64,000 nucleotides of DNA from Billgrantia gudaonensis (GCF_900100195.1 NZ_FNES01000003.1:310001-374000), one strand, 5' to 3'; counted from the stretch's first letter, positions 22,282 to 33,293 are shown. A program made the numbers and translations. The notes: generated by a model not told the origin, from the letters alone.

Positions 22282-22602
22282 TCAGGCTCTCGGCGTGCCA
22301 CAGCGCCAACAGGTATCGAACGCCCCCTCCAGCGCCTCGCCGCAGCCGGGGCAGGTCCACCCCGGAGCCCCGCTGATGCCCGTCATGGCGGCGTGGATCA
22401 GGGCCTCTGCGCGTTCGTAATTGTGCGGCGCCACCCAGATTTGCGGTTCGCACTCGGTCAGCGGCAGCTCGCCGGCACCGCCGCCGAGCGCCAGATTGTG
22501 CCGCTCGACAGGAATGCCGGCTGCCTCGAGCAGATTCCCCACATGACTGACCAGCAGTGCATTGGAGTGGGCGAAAACGCGAACGTAGGAAAAGTCATTC
22601 AT
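22282..22602 (-). CDS. DUF2007 domain protein with C-terminal zinc ribbon
   Basis: 106 residues. The N-terminal part (about 5-70) resembles the DUF2007 putative signal-transducing family: VRVFAHSNALLVSHVGNLLE and PQIWVAPHNYERAEALI. The C-terminus carries two Cys pairs, CPGCG and CWRCG, consistent with a small zinc ribbon. It sits between rlmI and the thioesterase, all on the minus strand. Function unknown. Confidence 0.8.
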   Translation of the reverse strand: MNDFSYVRVFAHSNALLVSHVGNLLEAAGIPVERHNLALGGGAGELPLTECEPQIWVAPHNYERAEALIHAAMTGISGAPGWTCPGCGEALEGAFDTCWRCGTPRA

Positions 22603-22639
22603 GGGCGTAGAGCCGGCAGCGAGCGCCGGCGTTCCCCTG

Positions 22640-23830
22640 CTAGTCCCGAAACACCCTGACGCCCAGCGCCTTCAGGTAGGCGGTTTCGGGAATCGCCGGA
22701 TGCACCGGATGATCCCCCGCCTGATGGCCCTGAAAGATCACCTGACCGTGACGGTCCTGATGGCGCACGGCCCCGCGTACCACCTCCACGAGACGCTCGG
22801 GGGCCAGGTGCATGGAGCACGATGCCGATAGCAGCAGGCCATCGCGCCCCAGCAGGCGCATCGCTTCGCGGTTGAGCCGTGAGTAGGCGCGCTCTCCGCT
22901 GGCGATGTCCTTGCGCTTCTTGATGAAGGCGGGAGGGTCGAGGATCACCACGTCGAAGCGCTCACCCTCAGCGCGAAGTGCCGACAGGGCCTCGAAAGCG
23001 TCGCCCTCGCCCACCGCCACCCGTTCGTGCAGGCCATTGAGCGCGGCATTTTCGGACACCCGCTCCAGCGCCGGGACGCTGGCGTCCACGCACAGCACTT
23101 CCGAGGCGCCATGAGCCGCCGCCTGCACGCCCCAGCCCCCGACGTAGCTGAACACGTCGAGGACCCGTTTGCCGGGCACCAGGGCGTTGAGCCAGGCACG
23201 GTTGGGGCGATGGTCGTAGAACCAGCCGGTCTTCTGGCCGTCGAGCACCGGTACCGCGAAGCGTACGCCGTTCTCCTCCATCAGTACCGGCCCGTCGAGC
23301 GAGCCCTTGACCACCTCGACGCTCGCCTCGAGCCGCTCCTGGCGCCGTCCCGAGGAGTCGTTCTTGAAGACGATGACACGCGGTGCGAGCACCTTGTCGA
23401 GGGCGGCCACGACCTCCTCGCCGAGACGCTCCATGCCCAGCGTATTGAGCTGCACGACGACCACGTCATCGAAACGGTCGACCACCAGACCCGGCAGCAG
23501 ATCGCCTTCGCCGTGAACCAGCCGGTAGAAGGGCTTCGCATAGAGCCGCTCGCGCAGCGCCAGTGCCTGGTTGAAGCGGTGCACCAGCAGCGAACGATCC
23601 AGCCGCACGCTCGGGTCGCGCGAGACCACCCTCGCGCAGATCAGCGAGTGGGGGTTGACGTAAGCGATGCCCAACGGCTTGCCGCCGGCCGCTTCCACCA
23701 GCGCTTGAGCCCCCGGCTCGAAGTCCTTGAGCGGCGTGGCGTCGGTATCGATCTCGTTGGAGTAGAGCCACAGATGGCCGGCCTTGAGTCGGCGGTCGGC
23801 ATTCTTCTTCAGACGCAGCGCTTGGGTCAT
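22640..23830 (-). CDS. rlmI: 23S rRNA m5C1962 methyltransferase
   Basis: SAM-dependent cytosine methyltransferase of the RlmI/YccW family. 396 residues: N-terminal PUA domain (LKKNADRRLKAGHLWLYSNE), a middle EEHEE-like domain, and a Rossmann methyltransferase domain with the SAM-binding RVLDVFSYVGGWGVQAA, and the catalytic region VVILDPPAFIKKRKD. The start at 23830 (MTQALRLKK) follows a GAGATGGA; an upstream extension of the frame has no SD. Downstream of mutM on the same strand with 22 bases between. Confidence 0.93.
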   Translation of the reverse strand: MTQALRLKKNADRRLKAGHLWLYSNEIDTDATPLKDFEPGAQALVEAAGGKPLGIAYVNPHSLICARVVSRDPSVRLDRSLLVHRFNQALALRERLYAKPFYRLVHGEGDLLPGLVVDRFDDVVVVQLNTLGMERLGEEVVAALDKVLAPRVIVFKNDSSGRRQERLEASVEVVKGSLDGPVLMEENGVRFAVPVLDGQKTGWFYDHRPNRAWLNALVPGKRVLDVFSYVGGWGVQAAAHGASEVLCVDASVPALERVSENAALNGLHERVAVGEGDAFEALSALRAEGERFDVVILDPPAFIKKRKDIASGERAYSRLNREAMRLLGRDGLLLSASCSMHLAPERLVEVVRGAVRHQDRHGQVIFQGHQAGDHPVHPAIPETAYLKALGVRVFRD

Positions 23831-23852
23831 GATCCATCTCGCAGAAAAGGGG

Positions 23853-24677
23853 TCAGGTCTGGCAGCGGGCACAGAAGACGCTGGCTCGCTGGCCGAGCGT
23901 CACCAGCCGCAGCTCGTCGCCGCAACGCCGACAGGCCTCGCCGGCACGGCCATAGACGTTGAGGCGCTGCTTGAAATAGCCCGGCTCGCCGGTACCGCCG
24001 ACGAAGTCTCGCAGGGTCGTTCCGCCTTGCGTGATGGCGGCGGCCAGCACCTCCTTCACCGCCGCGGCAAGGCGGTGATAACGCGCCAGCGAGACACGCC
24101 CGGCACTGCGTCGCGGATCGATGCCGGCCAGGAACAGCGCCTCGGCAGCATAGATGTTGCCCACGCCGACCACCACGGCACTGTCCATCACGAAGGGCTT
24201 GACGGCAAGGCGGCGTCCGCGCGACAGACGGTAGAGCCGCTCACCGTCGAAAGACTCGGACAGTGGCTCCGGCCCCAGCCGCGCCAGCCGGCGGTCGACC
24301 CCCACGCTGCCGGTCAGCCAGTCGACGAAGCCGAAGCGACGCGGATCGTGGTAGCGCAGGATGCCGCCGTCGCCGAGCACCAGGTCGAGGTGATCGTGCT
24401 TGCGCGGCAACTCGCCCAGGCGCGCGATGCGCAGGCTGCCGGACATGCCCAGGTGCCACAGCAGCGTACCGGGCTCGTCGCTCTCGACGGGCACCAGCAG
24501 GTACTTGGCGCGCCGGCCGAGCGGTCCCAGGCGAGCTCCCACCAGCCGGTCGACGAGGTCGGCCGGTACCGGCACGCGCAGACGCGGCTCGCGCACGATC
24601 ACCTCGACGACCTCGCGCCCCTCCACGTGAGGAGCGATGCCGCGGCGGGTGGTCTCGACTTCGGGTAGCTCGGGCAT
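23853..24677 (-). CDS. mutM: Formamidopyrimidine-DNA glycosylase
   Basis: Removes 8-oxoguanine and formamidopyrimidines and nicks the abasic site. 274 residues. The N-terminal [13 protein letters not shown] provides catalytic Pro2 and Glu3; the H2TH region contains [18 protein letters not shown]; the C-terminal zinc finger has CRRCG and CARC pairs. The family motif [13 protein letters not shown] is intact. It follows rpmG across a terminator at 24700. Identity is secure. Confidence 0.96.
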   Translation of the reverse strand: MPELPEVETTRRGIAPHVEGREVVEVIVREPRLRVPVPADLVDRLVGARLGPLGRRAKYLLVPVESDEPGTLLWHLGMSGSLRIARLGELPRKHDHLDLVLGDGGILRYHDPRRFGFVDWLTGSVGVDRRLARLGPEPLSESFDGERLYRLSRGRRLAVKPFVMDSAVVVGVGNIYAAEALFLAGIDPRRSAGRVSLARYHRLAAAVKEVLAAAITQGGTTLRDFVGGTGEPGYFKQRLNVYGRAGEACRRCGDELRLVTLGQRASVFCARCQT

Positions 24678-24699
24678 GGTCTCGTCCGTCGATACGCAA

Positions 24700-24723
24700 G
24701 AACCCGACCTCAGGGCCGGGTTC
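24700..24723 (-). terminator. Terminator of rpmB-rpmG
   Basis: Ten-base-pair stem with one G-U pair (24700-24709 with 24714-24723), 4-base loop, 42 bases after the rpmG stop and followed on the minus strand by TTG. It separates the ribosomal genes from mutM. Confidence 0.75.
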
Positions 24724-24764
24724 AGGGACAGGTCTCGCTACCTGCGGAAGGATGCCATCAAGCG

Positions 24765-24920
24765 TTACTTGATCTTGGCTTCCTTGTACATCACGTGCTT
24801 GCGGACCACCGGGTCGAACTTCTTCATCTCGAGCTTGTCCGGAGTGTTCCGCTTGTTCTTGTCGGTGGTGTAGAAGTGGCCGGTACCGGCGCTGGACACC
24901 ATTCTGATCTTGTCGCGCAT
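24765..24920 (-). CDS. rpmG: 50S ribosomal protein L33
   Basis: 51 residues, starting [19 protein letters not shown] and ending [11 protein letters not shown], which is L33. The Cys-pair zinc form is not used here (no CxxC), as in E. coli. It follows rpmB by 29 bases on the same strand, the conserved rpmB-rpmG order. The start at 24920 has GGGAGAG upstream. Confidence 0.96.
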   Translation of the reverse strand: MRDKIRMVSSAGTGHFYTTDKNKRNTPDKLEMKKFDPVVRKHVMYKEAKIK

Positions 24921-24949
24921 GACTGCTCTCCCTCAGGTGAACGCTTGAC

Positions 24950-25186
24950 TTAGACGGCTTCGCCGCGCTTGCGAATGTCGCTGAGCACCGCCTCGATGCC
25001 CTTCTTGTCGATGATGCGCATGCCCTTGGAGGAAACGCGCAGCTTGACGAAGCGGTTCTCCGACTCCACCCAGAAGCGGTGGGAGTGCAGATTGGGCAAG
25101 AAGCGACGACGCGTCTTGCGCTGGGAGTGTGAAACGTTGTTACCAGTCACCGGGCGCTTGCCGGTAACCTGACATACTTTGGACAT
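24950..25186 (-). CDS. rpmB: 50S ribosomal protein L28
   Basis: 78 residues: [20 protein letters not shown] at the N-terminus and a basic middle [18 protein letters not shown]. The start at 25186 has GGAGG with suitable spacing; the open frame upstream is not part of the protein. First gene of rpmB-rpmG, with an extended -10 promoter at 25314-25342. Confidence 0.97.
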   Translation of the reverse strand: MSKVCQVTGKRPVTGNNVSHSQRKTRRRFLPNLHSHRFWVESENRFVKLRVSSKGMRIIDKKGIEAVLSDIRKRGEAV

Positions 25187-25313
25187 GGGAGCCTCCAACC
25201 GCTTGGCCAGGTATTCGCGACATGAGCATTCGCGACCTGAGTGTTCAAAACCTGTCGGGCAAACCGGGAACGACCCCGTTGTGATTTGACCCAAGGGAAT
25301 TCAAAGGCTGCAC

Positions 25314-25342
25314 TTTATACCAGAGCGCCCCCTTACAGGCAA
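25314..25342 (-). promoter_or_regulatory. Extended -10 promoter of rpmB-rpmG
   Basis: Minus strand: -35 TTGCCT (25342-25337), 17-bp spacer, and TGG-TATAAA (25322-25314), the same extended -10 string seen before rpsB. It lies 128 bases upstream of the rpmB start. Confidence 0.65.
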
Positions 25343-25406
25343 GTCCATCCGCAAAGACTTAGGGGAATCGCAGTTGGGCATGACGGGGACAGATCGAAGA
25401 GGCGGT

Positions 25407-26081
25407 CTAAAGCCAGCCGCGTTCGGCGAACGACACCACCTCCCCATCCCCGACCACGAAATGATCCAGCACCCGAATTTCGAACAGCGCGAGTGCCTCG
25501 CGGAGCCGCTCGGTGATGCGCCGGTCGGCTCCGCTGGGCTCGGCAACGCCGGACGGGTGATTGTGGGCGAAGATAACCGCTCCGGCTCCCAGCTCCAGCG
25601 CCCGGCGCGCCACCTCCCGAGGGTAGACGGAAGCACTGTCCAGGGTACCGCGGAACAGCGACTCGAAGCGGATGACCCGATGCTGGGTGTCGAGAAACAG
25701 CGCGGCGAACTCCTCATGGCCCAGGTGACGCAACTGGGAGGCCAGGTAGGCCCGCACCAGGGTCGGCGAGGTCAGTGCATCGCCCCGGGCCAGCTGGCTC
25801 GCCAGGTGACGCCGCGACAGCTCCAGCGTCGCCTGCAACTGAACGAACTTGGCGCTGCCCATGCCCCTGGCTGCACAGAAACGCTCGCGATCGGCCTCGA
25901 GCAACTGGCGCAGGCCGCCGAACTCGAGAAGCAGATCGCGAGCCAGGTCCACCGCCGAGCGACCGGCCACGCCCACGCGCAGAAAGATCGCCAGCAACTC
26001 GGCATCGGAAAGCGCCTCGGCCCCCAGCGCCAGCAGTTTTTCCCGGGGGCGCTCGCCCTCCGGCCAGTCGCGAATCGACAT
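25407..26081 (-). CDS. radC: RadC family JAB/MPN protein
   Basis: 224 residues with an N-terminal helix-hairpin-helix-like region ([18 protein letters not shown]) and a C-terminal JAB1/MPN metal domain with HNHPSG (about residue 172) and the downstream Asp of [11 protein letters not shown]. The biochemical role of chromosomal RadC is unsettled; the old DNA-repair phenotype was reassigned. The start at 26081 has AAGGAG seven bases upstream. It is divergent from coaBC, the usual order in proteobacteria. Confidence 0.93.
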   Translation of the reverse strand: MSIRDWPEGERPREKLLALGAEALSDAELLAIFLRVGVAGRSAVDLARDLLLEFGGLRQLLEADRERFCAARGMGSAKFVQLQATLELSRRHLASQLARGDALTSPTLVRAYLASQLRHLGHEEFAALFLDTQHRVIRFESLFRGTLDSASVYPREVARRALELGAGAVIFAHNHPSGVAEPSGADRRITERLREALALFEIRVLDHFVVGDGEVVSFAERGWL

Positions 26082-26242
26082 CCCTGTCTCCTTCTCGATG
26101 ATGGCTTCAGCGTTGCGAGACCGCCTCACGGCATTCCCGCCGCATCCACCAGTGTAGCCGCTCGGCCAACGTCACACCGCGGCTGCGCGACATTCGCCAG
26201 GGTGGTAAGGTAGATGGCTGGATTCCAGCGCGGGAAGCCGTC

Positions 26243-27499
26243 ATGTCGTCCTCTTTTTCCTCCGCCAACCGGCACGCCGGGCGGCGTTACCTGCTCGGCA
26301 TCAGCGCCGGCATCGCCGCCTACAAGAGTGCCATGCTCGCTCGCCTGCTCAGGCAGGCGGGTGCCGAAGTCCGCGTGGTCATGACCGAAGGCGCCCAGGC
26401 CTTCATCACCCCCTTGACCCTTCAGGCGCTCACCGGTGAGGCGGTTCGTACTTCGCTGCTCGACCCCGACGCCGAAGCCGGCATGGGACACATCGAGCTG
26501 GCACGCTGGGCCGACACCATCCTGATCGCTCCGGCCACCGCCGACCTGATGGCGCGGCTGGCCACCGGCCAGGCCGACGACCTCCTCACCACCCTATGCC
26601 TGGCAAGCGACGCAGAGCGGATCATGGCACCGGCCATGAACCAGGCGATGTGGCGCCATCCGGCGACCCAGCGCAACGCCGACCAGCTCATTGCCGACGG
26701 CTGGCGACTGCTGGGCCCTGACAGCGGCGACCAAGCCTGCGGCGACACCGGCCCCGGGCGCATGCTCGAACCCGAAGCCATCGTATCGGCGCTCGGCGAT
26801 CTCGATCCGACGACGGGTTCGCATGCCGCTGCGGGTTTCCACGTGGTGATCACTGCCGGCCCGACCCGCGAACCGCTCGATCCGGTGCGCTACCTCTCCA
26901 ATCACAGCTCCGGCAAGATGGGCTATGCGCTGGCCACGGCCGCTGCCGCCCAAGGGGCTCGCGTCACCCTGATCAGCGGCCCGGTGGCGCTGGCCACTCC
27001 CCCAGGGGTGGAACGCCTCGACGTGGAGACGGCCCGCGAGATGCACGAGGCCGCCCAGCGGTTGGCCGGCGAGTGCGATCTGTTCATCGGCTGTGCCGCC
27101 GTGGCCGACTACCGCGCCGAAAGCCCGGCCGAGCACAAGCTCAAGAAGCGTGATGGCGAAACGGGCCTGACTCTGCGGCTGATCGAGAATCCCGACATCG
27201 TCGCCGAGGTGGCGGCGCGCCCCGACCGTCCCTTCGTGGTCGGCTTCGCTGCCGAGACCCGCGACCTCGAGGCTTACGCGCGGGACAAGCTGAACCGCAA
27301 GGGCCTCGACATGATCGTCGCCAACGACGTCTCCGCCGCGGGGCTGGGCTTCGGTGCCGACGACAATGCCGCCCTGCTGCTGTGGCGCGACGCCGACGGC
27401 GACGGAGGCGAGGTCCTGCCGCCCCAGCCCAAGTCAGCGCTCGCCCGTGCCGTCATCGAACGCGCCCTGGAACGGCGCCGAGCCACTGCCGCCCACTAG
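26243..27499 (+). CDS. coaBC: Bifunctional phosphopantothenoylcysteine decarboxylase / phosphopantothenate-cysteine ligase
   Basis: Two consecutive steps of coenzyme A synthesis. 418 residues. The CoaC half (about 12-195) is an FMN flavoprotein: GISAGIAAYKSAMLARLLR, the active-site His in MGHIELARWADTI, PAMNQAMWRHPAT and CGDTGPGRMLEP with the catalytic Cys. The CoaB half (about 196-418) starts VVITAGPTREPLDPVRYLSN with KMGYALA. Divergent from radC and followed by dut, as in E. coli. Confidence 0.95.
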   Translation: MSSSFSSANRHAGRRYLLGISAGIAAYKSAMLARLLRQAGAEVRVVMTEGAQAFITPLTLQALTGEAVRTSLLDPDAEAGMGHIELARWADTILIAPATADLMARLATGQADDLLTTLCLASDAERIMAPAMNQAMWRHPATQRNADQLIADGWRLLGPDSGDQACGDTGPGRMLEPEAIVSALGDLDPTTGSHAAAGFHVVITAGPTREPLDPVRYLSNHSSGKMGYALATAAAAQGARVTLISGPVALATPPGVERLDVETAREMHEAAQRLAGECDLFIGCAAVADYRAESPAEHKLKKRDGETGLTLRLIENPDIVAEVAARPDRPFVVGFAAETRDLEAYARDKLNRKGLDMIVANDVSAAGLGFGADDNAALLLWRDADGDGGEVLPPQPKSALARAVIERALERRRATAAH

Positions 27500-27532
27500 C
27501 CACCTTCCCACCCTCCTTGTCTGGAGCCGCCA

Positions 27533-28009
27533 ATGCCCGACTCACATGCCGTCGTGCCCACTCCACTGCTCGCCGTCAAGCTGCTCGACGAGCGCATGGC
27601 CGACTTCCTGCCACGCTATGCCACGACCGGTTCCGCCGGCATGGATCTACACGCCCTGCTCGATGCTCCGCTGACGCTGCAGCCCGGACAGTGCGAGCTG
27701 GTGCGCACGGGGCTCGCCGTGCACATCGGCGACCCGGGCCTGGCCGGCATGATCCTGCCGCGCTCGGGCCTCGGCCACAAGCACGGCATCGTGCTCGGCA
27801 ATCTGGTGGGACTGATCGATTCCGACTACCAGGGCGAGCTGATGATCTCCACCTGGAACCGCGGCGACCGCCCCTTCGTACTGGAACCCTTCGAACGCCT
27901 GGCGCAGTATGTGCTGGTTCCGGTGGTCCAGGCCGAACTCCGGGTCGTCGAGGACTTCGACGCCAGCCGGCGCGGTGCCGGCGGCTTCGGCAGCTCGGGA
28001 CGCCGTTGA
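27533..28009 (+). CDS. dut: dUTP diphosphatase
   Basis: Hydrolyses dUTP to dUMP, supplying thymidylate synthesis and preventing uracil in DNA. 158 residues, trimeric family. The five motifs are visible: [47 protein letters not shown] and the C-terminal glycine-rich arm [13 protein letters not shown]. 33 bases after coaBC, likely co-transcribed. Confidence 0.96.
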   Translation: MPDSHAVVPTPLLAVKLLDERMADFLPRYATTGSAGMDLHALLDAPLTLQPGQCELVRTGLAVHIGDPGLAGMILPRSGLGHKHGIVLGNLVGLIDSDYQGELMISTWNRGDRPFVLEPFERLAQYVLVPVVQAELRVVEDFDASRRGAGGFGSSGRR

Positions 28010-28057
28010 CGCCCTTCGCCCCGGTTTCTCATCACCATCGATCGCCAAGGAAACGCC

Positions 28058-29440
28058 ATGAGTCAGGTTCCGGCTTCCATCTTTCGCGCCTATGACATTC
28101 GCGGCATCGTCGACGACACTCTGACCGAGGCAGGGGTCGAGCGAATCGGCCGCGCCATCGGCAGCGAAGCCGCCGCCCGCGGCGAATCCACCGTCGTCGT
28201 GGCCCGCGACGGCCGCCTCTCCGGCCCGCGACTCGAAGACGCCCTGGTGCGCGGCCTCACAGCCGCCGGGCGCGACGTCATCGACATCGGCAGGGTCCCC
28301 ACCCCAGTGCTCTACTTCGCCACGCATTGGCTCGAGGGAACCACCTCGGGGGTGATGGTCACCGGCAGCCACAACCCGCCGGACTACAACGGATTCAAGA
28401 TCGTGCTGGATGGCGAGACGCTCTCCGGCGCGGCGATCACCGACCTGCATCGCCGGCTCGAGGAAGGCGACCTGGCCGAGGGCGAAGGCGAGGTGCGCCA
28501 GGAGGACGTGCGCGACGCCTACCTCGAACGCATCCTCGGCGACGTCAAGCTGACCCGCCCCCTCAAGGCGGTGGTTGACTGCGGCAACGGCGTGGCCGGC
28601 GAGTTGGGTCCACGACTCATCGCGGCGCTCGGCGCCGAAACGATACCGCTGTTCGCCGAGATCGACGGCACCTTCCCCAACCACCACCCGGACCCGGGAA
28701 AGCCCGAGAACCTCCAGGACCTCATCCGCACGGTGCAGGAGAGCGATGCCGACATCGGCCTGGCCTTCGATGGCGACGGCGACCGCCTGGGCGTGGTCAC
28801 CCCGAGCGGTGCACTGATCTACCCCGACCACCTACTGATGGCCTTCGCCGAGGACATGCTGGCACGCAACCCCGGCGCTCGAGTGATCTTCGACGTCAAG
28901 TGCACCGGCAACCTGGCCCAGGTGATCGATGCAGCCGGCGGCGAGCCCGAGATGTGGCGTACCGGCCACTCGCTGATCAAGGCACGCATGAAGGAAACCG
29001 GCGCGGCCCTTGCCGGCGAGATGAGCGGCCACATCTTCTTTCAGGAGCGCTGGTACGGCTTCGACGACGGGCTCTACGCTGCGGCCAGGTTGCTGGAAAT
29101 CCTGTCGAAGCAGACCGTCGACGCCGACGCCTTCTTCGCGCGCTTCCCGCAGGACATCGGCACCCCCGAAATCAACGTGCCGGTCAGCGACGAGACCAAG
29201 TTCGAGCTGGTGGACAAGCTCGCCCGCGAGGGCGACTTCGGCGAAACCGGCGTGAAGACCACTCTCGACGGCATCCGCGTCGACTACCCCGACGGCTGGG
29301 GGCTGTGCCGCGCCTCCAACACCACTCCGGTGCTGGTACTGCGTTTCGAGGGCAAGGACGAGGCAGCGCTCGAGCGCGTGCGCAGCCGCTTCGTCGCCGC
29401 CCTGACGGCAGCGGCACCGGAACTCGATGTGGCGCTCTGA
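28058..29440 (+). CDS. algC: Phosphomannomutase / phosphoglucomutase
   Basis: Interconverts mannose- or glucose-6-phosphate and the 1-phosphate, feeding LPS, exopolysaccharide and related pathways. 460 residues. Catalytic phosphoserine loop TGSHNPPDYNGFKI (about 106-119), metal-binding DGDGDRLG (about 242), sugar-binding GEMSGHIFFQERW, and the C-terminal phosphate-binding RASNTTPVLVLRFEG. Between dut and argB, the same order as in Pseudomonas, which supports algC over manB or pgm. Confidence 0.93.
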   Translation: MSQVPASIFRAYDIRGIVDDTLTEAGVERIGRAIGSEAAARGESTVVVARDGRLSGPRLEDALVRGLTAAGRDVIDIGRVPTPVLYFATHWLEGTTSGVMVTGSHNPPDYNGFKIVLDGETLSGAAITDLHRRLEEGDLAEGEGEVRQEDVRDAYLERILGDVKLTRPLKAVVDCGNGVAGELGPRLIAALGAETIPLFAEIDGTFPNHHPDPGKPENLQDLIRTVQESDADIGLAFDGDGDRLGVVTPSGALIYPDHLLMAFAEDMLARNPGARVIFDVKCTGNLAQVIDAAGGEPEMWRTGHSLIKARMKETGAALAGEMSGHIFFQERWYGFDDGLYAAARLLEILSKQTVDADAFFARFPQDIGTPEINVPVSDETKFELVDKLAREGDFGETGVKTTLDGIRVDYPDGWGLCRASNTTPVLVLRFEGKDEAALERVRSRFVAALTAAAPELDVAL

Positions 29441-30418
<978 letters not shown>

Positions 30419-30501
30419 GCCGCCGCTCCCGGAGCCGCTTTTTTGCGCTGCCGCCGGGCGCCCATTAGGATGCAACGATACCCATAAAAGAACCGAACGA
30501 C

Positions 30502-31113
30502 ATGACGCAGGAAACTCACCCACCCAGCCGCCGCGAGCAGATCCTTCAGGCGCTCGCGCTGATGCTGGAGGAAGACAGCGGCAAACGCATCACCATCGCG
30601 GCACTGGCCCGCCAGGTGGGCGTTTCCGAGGCCGCGCTCTATCGCCATTTTCCCAGCAAGGCACGCATGTTCGAAGGGTTGATCGCCTTCATCGAGGAGA
30701 CCCTGTTCGAGCGCATCACGCGCATTCTCGAGGAGGCCCCCGATGCCGTGTCGCGCTGCGGCCAGATTCTCACCCTGCTCCTCGCCTTCGCCGAGAAGAA
30801 CCCCGGCCTGTCGAGACTGCTCGATGGCGACGTGCTGACCGGCGAGACGGCGCGACTGCGCCAACGCATCCACCAGCTCTTCGAGCGCCTGGAGACCCAG
30901 CTCAAGCAGGTGCTGCGCGAGGCCGAGCTGCGCGAAGGGCGTCGCCCCACCCTGCCCGTCTCGGCGACGGCCAACCTGCTGATGGCCCAGGCCGAGGGGC
31001 GTATCGCCCAGTACGTGCGCAGCGACTTCCAACGCCGCCCCACCGAGCACTGGGACGACCAGTGGGCTCTGCTCTCGGCCCAGCTTCTGCGCCCCGCCGC
31101 CCAGACCGCCTGA
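30502..31113 (+). CDS. slmA: Nucleoid occlusion factor SlmA (TetR fold)
   Basis: DNA-binding antagonist of FtsZ that blocks septation over the nucleoid. 203 residues. The N-terminal helix-turn-helix is [25 protein letters not shown] read in two blocks (about 34-58); the C-terminal dimer domain contains ALLTG-like [10 protein letters not shown] and [15 protein letters not shown]. Identity rests on length, sequence and its place after dut-algC-argB, the conserved gammaproteobacterial context. Confidence 0.93.
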   Translation: MTQETHPPSRREQILQALALMLEEDSGKRITIAALARQVGVSEAALYRHFPSKARMFEGLIAFIEETLFERITRILEEAPDAVSRCGQILTLLLAFAEKNPGLSRLLDGDVLTGETARLRQRIHQLFERLETQLKQVLREAELREGRRPTLPVSATANLLMAQAEGRIAQYVRSDFQRRPTEHWDDQWALLSAQLLRPAAQTA

Positions 31114-31185
31114 AGCACGCAAAGGTACTGCCGACGAAGAGCGTGCATCCTGTTCGCGAGCGTCGCTGGTAAACGCCTTCAACGC

Positions 31186-31215
31186 ACGACGCCCCGGCCT
31201 TGGCCGGGGCGTCGT
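31186..31215. terminator. Bidirectional terminator between slmA and rpoH
   Basis: Perfect 14-bp GC-rich stem (31186-31199 with 31202-31215) with a 2-base apex, lying between convergent slmA and rpoH. Flanking T-runs are short. Confidence 0.65.
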
Positions 31216-31244
31216 CGTGTGGCGGAGGCGATGAGCGCCACCGC

Positions 31245-32111
31245 TCAGGCAGCCAGCGTATCGCCCAGCTGCTGGCGAATCTTCTTCATGGCATTCTTCT
31301 CGAGCTGGCGTATCCGCTCGGCGGAAACGCCGTAGACATCGGCCAGCTCGTGCAGAGTGGCCTTGTCCTCGGCCAGCCAGCGTCGCTGCAGAATGTCTCG
31401 GGAACGTTCATCGAGCGCCTCGAGCGCTAGCTGAAGCCGACGGCTGGCATCGTCTTCCCAGTCGCTGTCTTCGAGCTGGGTGGCCGGGTCGGCGGCGGCA
31501 TCGTCGAGATAGTGTACCGGCGCCTGATAGGCCGATTCCTCGTCATCGCTCGGAGCCGCGTCGAAACCGGCGTCGTGGGCGGCCAGGCGCCCTTCCATCT
31601 CGCGCACCACCTCGGGTTTGACGTCGAGATCCTTGGCGATGGCCTCGACTTCGTCGCCGTTGAGCCAGGCGAGGCGCTTCTTGGCACTGCGCAGATTGAA
31701 GAACAGCTTCCGCTGAGCCTTGGTGGTGGCGATCTTGACGATGCGCCAGTTGCGCAGCACGAATTCGTGGATCTCGGCCTTGATCCAGTGCACGGCGAAG
31801 GAAACCAGGCGCACGCCCTGATTGGGGTCGAAGCGCTTGACCGCCTTCATCAGGCCCACATTGCCCTCCTGGATCAGATCGGCCTGGGGCAGGCCGTAGC
31901 CGGAGTAGCTGCGGGCGATGTGCACGACGAAACGCAGGTGCGACAGCACCAGGCGACGTGCCGCTTCCAGGTCGCCTTCGTCGTGCAGACGAAAGGCCAG
32001 GTCACGCTCCTCGTCAGCGGAAAGCATGGGGATGCCGTTGACCGCCTGGATGTACCCGTTGAGGTCATGTCCCGGCGATAACTGACCCACCGGCAGAAGA
32101 CTGGTGCTCAT
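31245..32111 (-). CDS. rpoH: RNA polymerase sigma-32 (heat shock sigma factor)
   Basis: Directs transcription of heat-shock genes. 288 residues. Region 2 contains [20 protein letters not shown] and [20 protein letters not shown]; the RpoH box QRKLFFNLR that distinguishes sigma-32 follows; region 4 ends [20 protein letters not shown]. The start at 32111 (MSTSLLPVG) is chosen by family length; the upstream frame is open but not conserved. It follows ftsX on the same strand, after a terminator at 32305, the usual ftsYEX-rpoH order. Confidence 0.96.
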   Translation of the reverse strand: MSTSLLPVGQLSPGHDLNGYIQAVNGIPMLSADEERDLAFRLHDEGDLEAARRLVLSHLRFVVHIARSYSGYGLPQADLIQEGNVGLMKAVKRFDPNQGVRLVSFAVHWIKAEIHEFVLRNWRIVKIATTKAQRKLFFNLRSAKKRLAWLNGDEVEAIAKDLDVKPEVVREMEGRLAAHDAGFDAAPSDDEESAYQAPVHYLDDAAADPATQLEDSDWEDDASRRLQLALEALDERSRDILQRRWLAEDKATLHELADVYGVSAERIRQLEKNAMKKIRQQLGDTLAA

Positions 32112-32304
32112 ATGCAGGTTGTCTCCCTCGAAGCCCAATGTGCTGTTCACGTAAACCGCGTTCACCACCATAGCGTATCGGTCGCACGTTATGGCCGTCG
32201 TCGCCAAGTTTGACGGCCAGGACCGGAAAATGTTCCGTCATTGCCGGCTCGTTCGGCGGATCCTGCCGCCAGCGCTCCCATCCATGCCGAGTATCCACTG
32301 AGAA

Positions 32305-32320
32305 AGCGGGCGATCCCGCT
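32305..32320 (-). terminator. Terminator at the end of ftsYEX
   Basis: Six-base-pair stem AGCGGG/CCCGCT (32305-32310 with 32315-32320), 4-base loop, followed on the minus strand by TTTCTC. The stem overlaps the ftsX stop codon. Confidence 0.6.
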
Positions 32321-33293
32321 ATCGTGGACGCACTTCTGACAAGTGGCGGCTAACGGCGATCCAGGCGCCGAGCCAGCCCAATAGTATACTGCAGATCAAT
32401 AGCGTTGCCGACCCTATCAGCCCCAGGTGCGGCATCGAGAAATTCGCGCCATAGCTCGCCGCCAAGGCACGTACCGGAGCGGCCAGCCACTGGTTACCGA
32501 GCGCCAGCAGCCCCCAGGCCAGCAGACCGCCGCCCAGGCCGTACCAGGCACCGCTGTAGAGAAAGGGACGGCGAACGAAAGCATGGGTGGCGCCGATCAG
32601 CATCACCACCTCGATCTCCTGGCGGCGGCTCTCGACCGCCAGGCGGATGGTATTGCCCACCACCAGCAGCACGCCGAGCCCGAACAGCACGGCAAGTGCC
32701 AGGGCCACGCGCTGCCCCAGCTCGGCCAGCTGGCGCAGCCGCTCGAGCCAGGCGAGGTCGAGACGCACCTCGTCGATGCCGGCCATCGCCTCGAGTTCAC
32801 CGGCAAGGGAGCGCACCGCCTCGGGCGAGGGCTCGTCCGGAGTGATCACGATGCTCGCCGGCAGGGGATTGTCCTCGAGCCGCGCCAGTGCATCGTCCAG
32901 CCCCAGGGCCTGCTGGAATTCGGCCATGCCCTCGGCAGCGGTGATCAGGCGCGTCGCCGCGACCCCTGGCTGGGCGGCGATCGCCTCGTCGATGCGTCCC
33001 GCCTCGCCGGCGTCCACCGCGGACTCCAGGTAAGCGGTCAGCGTCGCGCTCGCGTCGAGTTCGGCATCGAGCAGTCGGGCGCTGTCCAGAGCGAGCCACA
33101 GCGCCGCTGGCAGCACCAGGGCGATGGCGATGGCCAACATGGTCAGCAGGCTGGCGATGGGGTGGCGCAGCAGGCGCCGAGCGCTGTCGGCGCTCATCGC
33201 CCGGTGATGACGCAGCCAGGCACGCAGTTGGCTCGAGGAGCGGGTGCGCTGGGTACGGGCACCGCGAGGCGGCGCGGCAGGCCGACGACTCAT
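32319..33293 (-). CDS. ftsX: Cell division protein FtsX
   Basis: Membrane partner of FtsE that couples ATP hydrolysis to activation of periplasmic septal peptidoglycan hydrolases. 324 residues: a basic N-terminal tail of about 40 residues, TM1 (LLTMLAIAIALVLPAALWLA), a periplasmic domain of about 110 residues, and three C-terminal TM segments (for example VALALAVLFGLGVLLVVGNT). The stop of ftsE overlaps its start by four bases, so ftsE and ftsX are translationally coupled. Full length and normal. Confidence 0.95.
   Translation of the reverse strand: MSRRPAAPPRGARTQRTRSSSQLRAWLRHHRAMSADSARRLLRHPIASLLTMLAIAIALVLPAALWLALDSARLLDAELDASATLTAYLESAVDAGEAGRIDEAIAAQPGVAATRLITAAEGMAEFQQALGLDDALARLEDNPLPASIVITPDEPSPEAVRSLAGELEAMAGIDEVRLDLAWLERLRQLAELGQRVALALAVLFGLGVLLVVGNTIRLAVESRRQEIEVVMLIGATHAFVRRPFLYSGAWYGLGGGLLAWGLLALGNQWLAAPVRALAASYGANFSMPHLGLIGSATLLICSILLGWLGAWIAVSRHLSEVRPR

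Noticed and set aside
30421..30446. Intrinsic terminator after argB
   Set aside because: A T6 tract is present but no stem of acceptable length and loop could be drawn; left as a note only.
31114..31185. Small gene between slmA and its terminator
   Set aside because: No start with an SD and no open frame of useful length; treated as the slmA 3' untranslated region.
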